Source of the DNA: RI-106 sp964496875
GTDB taxonomy: Bacteria > Cyanobacteriota > Vampirovibrionia > Obscuribacterales > Obscuribacteraceae
Assembly: GCA_964496875.1 (NCBI GenBank)
Contig: CAZCBH010000003.1
Location: forward strand, 62,001 to 126,000
DNA: 64,000 bases
Direction: 5' to 3'
The notes under the pieces are model-generated. The model had not been told where the DNA came from. It searched no databases and saw only the letters and a program-made list of their open reading frames with translations. Below, piece after piece: positions 58,558 through 64,000 of the stretch. A program made the position numbers and the translations under genes. How positions within the stretch are numbered: position 1 is the first letter of the stretch; the number at the start of each line of letters is the position of its first letter.

Positions 58558-59991
58558 ATGTCTGCCGAAACAGCCTACGATCCCAAAATGGAAGAGTTGA
58601 ACGATATTGGAAAAGACTACCAGTACGGATTTCACGACAAAGAAGACTATATCTTCAAATCCGGAAGGGGTTTGACCAAAGAGATTGTCACCCAGATCTC
58701 CCAGATGAAAAAAGAGCCTCAGTGGATGCTTGAATTCCGCTTGAAGGCGCTGGATATCTTCAACAAGAAGCCCATGCCGACCTGGGGCAATACCAAACTG
58801 CTCAACGAAATCGATTTCGAGAACATCTACTACTACATCAAGCCCTCCGAAAGAGGAGAGAAGAGCTGGGATGAGGTACCGGACAACATCAAGAACACCT
58901 TCGACCGCCTCGGTATCCCCGAAGCCGAAAGAAAGTTCCTCGCCGGTGTCACCGCCCAGTACGAGTCCGAAGTCGTATATCATTCCATACGCGAGGATCT
59001 TGAAGCGCAAGGCGTGGTCTTCCTCGACATGGACTCCGGTCTCAGGGAACACGAAGATATCGTGCGCGAGCACTTCGCCTCGGTAATTCCTGCAGCCGAC
59101 AACAAGTTCTCCGCCCTCAACTCCGCCGTCTGGTCCGGTGGCAGCTTCGTCTGGGTACCCAAGGGTGTCCGGGTAGAAATACCGCTGCAAGCCTATTTCA
59201 GAATCAACGCCGAGAACATGGGTCAGTTCGAGCGTACTCTTATCATCGCCGAGCCGGGCAGCTTCGTTCACTATATCGAAGGCTGCACAGCACCGGTCTA
59301 CACTACCGACTCTCTGCACTCGGCAGTGGTCGAGCTCATAGCCAAGCCCGGTGCCCATATTCGTTATACGACCATTCAAAACTGGTCGAAAAACGTATAC
59401 AACCTGGTCACCAAACGTGCTGTCGCCTACGAAGACTCCAAGGTCGAATGGGTGGACGGCAACCTGGGCTCCAAACTGACCATGAAATATCCGGCAATCT
59501 ACCTGATGGGCCCAAGAGCCCACGGAGAGGTGCTGTCAGTGGCCTTCGCCGGCGACGACCAGCATCAGGATGCCGGTGCAAAAATGGTCCACGGTGCGCC
59601 TGACACCACTTCAATCGTCGTCTCGAAATCCATCTCCAAAAACGGCGGTCGCTCCTCTTATAGAGGACTGGTGAAAGTCTATCCCGGTGCCACCAACGTC
59701 AAAACATCGATCAAGTGTGATGCCCTTCTTCTCGACGAAGACTCCAGATCGGATACCTATCCGACCATGGAAATCGACGAGAAAGATGTGAACATCGAGC
59801 ACGAAGCTACTGTCTCTAAGGTCGGCGAGGAGCAGCTCTTCTATCTGATGAGCCGCGGTCTCAAAGAAGAAGAAGCCACCGCCATGATTGTGAATGGATT
59901 CTTCGAACCATTCACCAAAGAGCTTCCTCTCGAATACGCAGTCGAGCTCAATCGCCTCATCCAGCTTGAGATGGAAGGCTCAGTAGGATAG
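58558..59991 (+). CDS. sufB: Fe-S cluster scaffold SufB
   Basis: 477 residues, the usual size. It carries the nascent cluster on the SufBC2D complex. Motifs: FHDKEDYIFKSGRGLTKEIV, VWSGGSFVWVPKGVRVEIPLQAYFRIN, VEWVDGNLGS, AGAKMVHGAPDT, and the C-terminal EIDEKDVNIEHEATVSKVGEEQLFYLMSRGL with the conserved His. The conserved Cys lies in TSIKCDALLLDED. A perfect AAGGAGG precedes ATG 58558. 26 bases after sufC. Confidence 0.97.
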   Translation: MSAETAYDPKMEELNDIGKDYQYGFHDKEDYIFKSGRGLTKEIVTQISQMKKEPQWMLEFRLKALDIFNKKPMPTWGNTKLLNEIDFENIYYYIKPSERGEKSWDEVPDNIKNTFDRLGIPEAERKFLAGVTAQYESEVVYHSIREDLEAQGVVFLDMDSGLREHEDIVREHFASVIPAADNKFSALNSAVWSGGSFVWVPKGVRVEIPLQAYFRINAENMGQFERTLIIAEPGSFVHYIEGCTAPVYTTDSLHSAVVELIAKPGAHIRYTTIQNWSKNVYNLVTKRAVAYEDSKVEWVDGNLGSKLTMKYPAIYLMGPRAHGEVLSVAFAGDDQHQDAGAKMVHGAPDTTSIVVSKSISKNGGRSSYRGLVKVYPGATNVKTSIKCDALLLDEDSRSDTYPTMEIDEKDVNIEHEATVSKVGEEQLFYLMSRGLKEEEATAMIVNGFFEPFTKELPLEYAVELNRLIQLEMEGSVG

Positions 59992-60010
59992 ATAGGAAAG
60001 AACGGTAAAA

Positions 60011-61375
60011 ATGTCGGAGTCAATCACAGTGAGTACAATAACCAGAGAAGGTGTGGACAACCTGTCAATCGACAGAGGCGAACCGGAATGGCTCAAAGCC
60101 CTACGTGTAAACGCCCTGGAGAAATTTCTCCAGTCGCCGAACCCTTCTATCAAATCCGACACCTGGCGCAAGACCCGGGTGGACAATCTGAATCTAGCAG
60201 AGATCAAGACCTCCTCACCGGTTTTCCAGAGCCCTGGCAGCAAGACCGGGCAGCAAGTACTCGAGCGCTTCTCCGAAAGAGCCGGAGCGGTCTTCTCCAC
60301 CACCGGCAATTCATGGAAAGTCGATCTAGATGAGACGCTGGAGAAAGCCGGTGTGGTATTCCTGCCCATTGATGAAGCGATTAAGAACCATGCCGAGTCT
60401 TTGAAGACCCTCTTCGAAAGCGAAACTCAAAATATTGACGAGAGCAAAGACAAATTCGACTGGATGCAAGAAGCCCTCTTCAATTGCGGCGCTTATCTAG
60501 AGATCCCCGCCAATCTGGTTATCGAAAAGCCCTTTCTTGTGGTCAACAAACTGGACAAAGGCGAAGCAGGCTGTTCTCTCTTTCCCCGCGTTTTGATCAA
60601 AGCAGGCCCCCATTCCAAAGTCTCCGTGGTAAACGCTTTCGTCTGTGATGACGAACTGGATAGCACCATTGACGGTGAAGTCAAAAAGCTGTCTTTGATC
60701 AATGCCCGAAACTTGATCCATGCCGAAGCAGGCTCATCGGTCTCTTACATAGAGGTCCAGGCGCTTGGAGACAACTGCTTCATGGTCGGCAAATCCACCG
60801 GCAATGTCACAGCCGACGCCAGTATCTCCACCCTCACCGTTGGAGTAGGCGGCTATCAGCTGAAGTCCGAGATCTCCACCAGACTTTTGGAAGCAGGAGC
60901 CCATGGCGCGATGCTCGGAGTCGTATTCGGAGACATGAACGAACACATGAGCTACAACACCATCCAGGAGCATGCCGCTCCCAACACCACATCCGATATA
61001 AATTTCCGAGTCGCCCTCAAAGACGAAGCGGTCTCGGCCTATCAGGGCAATATCAAAGTCGATAAAGTAGCCCAGAAAACAAACGCCTATCAGACCAATA
61101 AGAATCTGCTCCTGGGCAAGAACGCCAAAGCCGACTCCATACCGAAGCTGGAGATTCTCGCCAATGACGTGAAGTGCTCCCACGGTGCCACAGTCGGCCC
61201 GGTAGATCAGGACCAGGTCTTCTATCTGATGGTTCGCGGTCTCGATAAGAAGACGGCAGAAGAGCTTATTGTTGCCGGATTCTTCGACACAGTTCTAGAA
61301 TCCCTTCCGGACAAAGTGGCAAATGACTGGATTCATGACCTGATTAAAACCAAGATCCACAAGGAAAGAGCATAG
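60011..61375 (+). CDS. sufD: Fe-S cluster assembly protein SufD
   Basis: 454 residues. Paralogue of SufB in the SufBC2D complex. The N-terminal helical domain (WLKALRVNALEKFLQSPNPSIKSDTWRKT) is followed by the beta-helix core and the C-terminal LANDVKCSHGATVGPVDQDQVFYLMVRGLDKKTAEELIVAGFF, with the Cys-Ser-His used in cluster building. AGGAAAGAACGG upstream of ATG; 20 bases after sufB and 4 bases before the Rieske gene. Confidence 0.95.
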   Translation: MSESITVSTITREGVDNLSIDRGEPEWLKALRVNALEKFLQSPNPSIKSDTWRKTRVDNLNLAEIKTSSPVFQSPGSKTGQQVLERFSERAGAVFSTTGNSWKVDLDETLEKAGVVFLPIDEAIKNHAESLKTLFESETQNIDESKDKFDWMQEALFNCGAYLEIPANLVIEKPFLVVNKLDKGEAGCSLFPRVLIKAGPHSKVSVVNAFVCDDELDSTIDGEVKKLSLINARNLIHAEAGSSVSYIEVQALGDNCFMVGKSTGNVTADASISTLTVGVGGYQLKSEISTRLLEAGAHGAMLGVVFGDMNEHMSYNTIQEHAAPNTTSDINFRVALKDEAVSAYQGNIKVDKVAQKTNAYQTNKNLLLGKNAKADSIPKLEILANDVKCSHGATVGPVDQDQVFYLMVRGLDKKTAEELIVAGFFDTVLESLPDKVANDWIHDLIKTKIHKERA

Positions 61376-61378
61376 ACC

Positions 61379-61699
61379 ATGGCTGTCACCTTTCAGAGAG
61401 TAGCCGCCATATCCGAGATTCCCCGCGGACAATCCAGGGTCTTCGAAGTCGATGGAAAGAGGGTCTCTGTCTGCAATGTGGAAGGTGAGATCTTTGCCAT
61501 CGCAGACCTCTGCAGTCACGACGACGGTCCGCTCGGAGAAGGAGAATTGACCGACCATCAGATCGAATGCCCAAGACATGGAGCGCGATTTGATCTCAAA
61601 ACAGGCAAAGCTCTCTGTCTACCGGCGGTGCTTCCGATTCCTATCTATAAGGTAGAGATGCGCGGAGAAGAGATCTGGATAGGCGACAGCGAAGGCTAA
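61379..61699 (+). CDS. Rieske-type ferredoxin in the suf operon
   Basis: 106 residues, small stand-alone Rieske protein. The 2Fe-2S ligands are CSH in ADLCSHDDGPLGEG and CPRH in IECPRHGARFDLKTGK. It resembles the bph/ndo-type ferredoxins that supply electrons to oxygenases, but here lies between sufD and sufS, so it may deliver electrons to the Suf machinery or be a client. Its TAA stop overlaps the sufS start (TAATG). Confidence 0.93.
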   Translation: MAVTFQRVAAISEIPRGQSRVFEVDGKRVSVCNVEGEIFAIADLCSHDDGPLGEGELTDHQIECPRHGARFDLKTGKALCLPAVLPIPIYKVEMRGEEIWIGDSEG

Positions 61700-62985
61700 T
61701 GATGAACACAGTAACAATGAATACGAAAACCGGCAAATCATCCACTAAACCTATGTTCGACAGTCTCGAGCTCAGAAAAGACTTTCCTGTTTTAGACCGG
61801 GTCATAGACGGAAATAAACTTGTCTATCTGGACAATGCCGCCACATCCCAGAAACCACAGGCGGTTATCGACTCTTTAGTAGACTATTACCAGAACTATA
61901 ATTCCAACGTTCACCGAGGCATCCATACTCTTTCTCAAGAGGCCACCGATGCTTTTGAGAACGTCAGAAACAAGGCGAGACTATTTATAGACGCAGCATC
62001 GGAAAAGGAGATCATCTTCACCCGCAACGCCACCGAAGCGGTCAATCTGGTCGCCTATAGCTGGGGCGACAGCAATATTTCCGAAGGGGACGAGATTGTC
62101 GTCTCCATCATGGAACACCACAGCAACTTCGTGCCCTGGCAGGCTCTGGCCGAGCGCAAAAATGCGAAATTGGTAATCGTCGGCCTCACCGCCGATGGTG
62201 AACTGGACATGGCCGAAATGAAAGCGGCTATTAACGAAAAGACCAAACTGGTTGCCGTCACCCAGATGTCCAATGTGCTTGGCACGATCACGCCGTTAAA
62301 CGAGATCATCTCCCTGGCGCACAAACAAGGCGCTCTGGTTCTGGTGGACGGCGCCCAGGGTGTCGCCCATTTGCCCACCTCAGTTCGGGAGCTGGACTGC
62401 GATTTTCTGGTCTTCTCGATGCACAAGATGCTCGGTCCGACAGGCGTTGGCGTACTCTGGGGAAGAGAAGCGATTCTCAATCAGATGCCTCCCTTCCAGT
62501 ACGGTGGCGATATGATCAGCATCGTCAAAACAGACCGCACCCGCTATAACGAACTACCCTGGAAATTCGAAGCCGGCACCCCGAATGTTGCCGACGTAAT
62601 CGCATCCGGAGCGGCTTTCGATTATCTGGAGAGACTGGGCATGGAGAATGTCCGGCGGCACGAACTGGAACTGACCGAATATGCCATGCACCGCATGAAC
62701 AGCTTATCTGGGATGAAAATCCTAGGTCCCCGGGAAAAAGAGCTTGAGAAAAGAGGCGGTGTAATCAGCTTCCTCTACGGCGAAGTTCATCCCCACGATC
62801 TGGGTCAGATCCTGAACGAAAGCGGTATTGCCGTGCGGGCAGGACACCATTGCTGTCAGCCGCTCATGACCAGCATGGGTATCCATGGTACGGCCCGAGC
62901 CAGCTTCTATGTTTACAATACCAGGGAAGAAGTGGATTTCCTTGTAGAATCTATGAAAACAGTGGATAAGGTTCTGGGAATATGA
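61699..62985 (+). CDS. sufS: Cysteine desulfurase SufS
   Basis: 428 residues. PLP enzyme that takes sulfur from cysteine for cluster assembly. Motifs: LDNAATSQKPQAVIDSL, TRNATEAVNLVAYSW, MEHHSNFVPWQ, the PLP lysine in SMHKMLGPTGVGVLWG, and the active Cys in RAGHHCCQPLM. The first 20 residues (two Mets, TMNTKTGKSSTK) are a variable extension. ATG 61699 and ATG 61702 are adjacent starts. Overlaps sufU by 4 bases. Confidence 0.95.
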   Translation: MMNTVTMNTKTGKSSTKPMFDSLELRKDFPVLDRVIDGNKLVYLDNAATSQKPQAVIDSLVDYYQNYNSNVHRGIHTLSQEATDAFENVRNKARLFIDAASEKEIIFTRNATEAVNLVAYSWGDSNISEGDEIVVSIMEHHSNFVPWQALAERKNAKLVIVGLTADGELDMAEMKAAINEKTKLVAVTQMSNVLGTITPLNEIISLAHKQGALVLVDGAQGVAHLPTSVRELDCDFLVFSMHKMLGPTGVGVLWGREAILNQMPPFQYGGDMISIVKTDRTRYNELPWKFEAGTPNVADVIASGAAFDYLERLGMENVRRHELELTEYAMHRMNSLSGMKILGPREKELEKRGGVISFLYGEVHPHDLGQILNESGIAVRAGHHCCQPLMTSMGIHGTARASFYVYNTREEVDFLVESMKTVDKVLGI

Positions 62986-63440
62986 ATCTGGCAGACGACC
63001 TTTATAGAGAAACCATCCTCGATCACTACCATAACCCGCGCAATCACGGAAAGATTGCCGAGGCTACTTGCTCTACCGAAGGCGTCAACCCACTGTGCGG
63101 CGATGAGCTCACTCTCTATCTCAAAGTCAAGGACGGAACCATCGAAGACATCAAGATGGAAGCCCACGGCTGTTCTATAAACACCGCATCCGGTTCGATG
63201 ATGTCCGAAGCGATAATGGGACTACCTGTTTCCGAAGCACGAAAAATAATCGATACTTTTAAGGCGATGATGCTCAATAAGGAGAGCCAGATAGAGCTTC
63301 CTGAAGAGATGGAAGATCTCGAAGCCCTCCAGGGAGTAAAACAATATCCTGTCCGAATTAAATGTGCGCTCCTTCCTTGGAATACACTGATTGAAGGACT
63401 CGAAAGCGCAGAGACTGAACAAGGAGGGGTCAAAAAATGA
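62982..63440 (+). CDS. sufU: Sulfur acceptor SufU
   Basis: 152 residues. Zinc protein that takes the persulfide from SufS. The ligand set matches SufU: Cys and Asp in NPLCGDELTL, Cys in AHGCSINTASGSMM and Cys in RIKCALLPW. The 18-residue insertion between the second and third ligands (ESQIELPEEMEDLEALQ), typical of SufU and absent from IscU, is present. ATGA overlap with sufS and 4-base overlap with the next gene. Confidence 0.94.
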   Translation: MNLADDLYRETILDHYHNPRNHGKIAEATCSTEGVNPLCGDELTLYLKVKDGTIEDIKMEAHGCSINTASGSMMSEAIMGLPVSEARKIIDTFKAMMLNKESQIELPEEMEDLEALQGVKQYPVRIKCALLPWNTLIEGLESAETEQGGVKK

Positions 63441-63748
63441 TGACCAGCTTGCAAGAAGACGTCGTTAGAGAGAACCTCAGAACAGTCAAAGATCCTGAGC
63501 TCGAGGTAAATATCATCGATCTGGGCCTGGTCTATGGCATCGAGATAGACCAGTCCAACGTCACCGTGAAAATGACCCTGACCAGTCCGGCTTGCCCTCT
63601 GGGTGGCGTAATTCAAGCGCAGGCACACCAGGCAGTCAAGAAGCTTCCCTGGGTCAAAGAGGTGAAAGTCGAGCTGGTATGGAGCCCCCGCTGGGACCCC
63701 AAAACCATGGCCAGCGAAGACGCCCAGATGGAACTCGGCATTCTCTGA
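63437..63748 (+). CDS. DUF59/MIP18-family protein (SufT-like)
   Basis: 103 residues. DUF59 proteins help mature iron-sulfur proteins. Visible: LRTVKDPELEVNIIDLGLVYGIEID, then MTLTSPACPLGGVIQAQAHQAV with the conserved Cys, and VELVWSPRWDPKTMASEDA. The Trp-x-Pro tail with WDP is typical of the family. Last in the suf operon, 4-base overlap with sufU. Confidence 0.92.
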   Translation: MMTSLQEDVVRENLRTVKDPELEVNIIDLGLVYGIEIDQSNVTVKMTLTSPACPLGGVIQAQAHQAVKKLPWVKEVKVELVWSPRWDPKTMASEDAQMELGIL

Positions 63749-63866
63749 TATCACCATAAACCTGGTAAAGATGTGACAAAAGTCCTGACCTGCTAATGCA
63801 ATTCTTAAGTGTAGTTAGTAAACTCTCTTTTGTAATCAGGCAAGTTGCCAGGGGAACAGCTTTTAT

Positions 63867-64000
63867 ATGTCAAGACCGGTCCTGCACGATCATGATGGAC
63901 ACGTTGATGATTTGTTGAGCGCCATGCTGCTTTGGCTCTCCCCGGATGTGGACCTGCAAGCCGTAGGTGTAACCAACGGTGATTGCTATTCGGATTTAGC
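63867..64000 (+). CDS. Nucleoside hydrolase, partial (3' end beyond window)
   Basis: The frame is open from ATG 63867 to the window edge (44 codons). The N-terminus reads RPVLHDHDGHVDDLLSAMLLWL followed by VDLQAVGVTNGD. This is the Asp-rich calcium-binding motif of inosine/uridine nucleoside hydrolases (DxDxGxDD), here with a His insertion (HDHDGHVDD). AGGGGA lies 10 bases upstream. It follows the suf operon by 118 bases and is probably a separate unit. Confidence 0.75.
   Translation, partial: MSRPVLHDHDGHVDDLLSAMLLWLSPDVDLQAVGVTNGDCYSDL

Noticed and set aside
58372..59523. 383-codon minus-strand frame opposite sufC/sufB
   Set aside because: SufC and SufB are unambiguous on the plus strand.

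Overview
The window looks like a chromosomal segment of a Gram-negative, respiring bacterium on the non-photosynthetic side of the cyanobacterial lineage (Obscuribacter-like Vampirovibrionia/Melainabacteria). This placement is inferred from gene content and was not tested phylogenetically. The supporting observations are an NDH-1 operon without nuoE/F/G; a SufR-type repressor divergent from a suf operon; metallo-type KdsA, which implies Kdo and an outer membrane; many signal-peptide or TPR proteins rich in Gly, Ala and Pro; and two-GAF sensor proteins. No tRNA, rRNA, CRISPR array, insertion sequence or phage gene was recognised.

Layout. (1) 1-402: edge of a DUF2225-like zinc protein. (2) 480-13072, minus strand: an operon for an envelope locus, with two secreted Gly/Pro-rich proteins, a large lipoprotein and two paralogous polytopic membrane proteins resembling VirB6/TrbL; the last has a tail of about 1480 residues with about 23 copies of a short helical-looking repeat. 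(3) 13463-19395, plus strand, divergent from it: two secreted TPR proteins, two small two-helix membrane proteins and a secreted protein faintly like VirB10/TrbI. Regions 2 and 3 together are my candidate for an undescribed envelope machine. (4) 19440-22544: ubiX, rimM and a GT20 (trehalose-phosphate-synthase-like) gene. (5) 22570-29052, minus: nuoA-B-C-D-H-I-J-K. (6) 29553-32831: rnc, a secreted coiled-coil protein, and ribosomal protein S1. (7) 32909-42869: a GAF/HD-GYP-like protein, a MoxR/DUF58/DUF4350/DUF4129 operon and a GAF-LuxR regulator. (8) 43245-49204: a putative metallopeptidase, a PxpA/LamB-YcsF protein, a TPR lipoprotein, an ECF sigma/anti-sigma/Spy-like operon and a secreted tyrosine-phosphatase-like protein. 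(9) 49199-56726: kdsA coupled to a double retropepsin-like protein, DUF167, a small basic protein, a GH57 branching enzyme and pyruvate kinase. (10) 56723-63748: sufR, then sufC-B-D, a Rieske ferredoxin, sufS, sufU and a DUF59 protein. (11) 63867 to the edge: start of a nucleoside hydrolase.

The sequence has two 100-N scaffold gaps (20878-20977 and 23898-23997). Each is flanked by an exact 55-nt direct duplication. Collapsing the second one restores a complete 274-residue NuoI that ends 4 bases before nuoJ, so both gaps look like unmerged contig overlaps rather than missing DNA.
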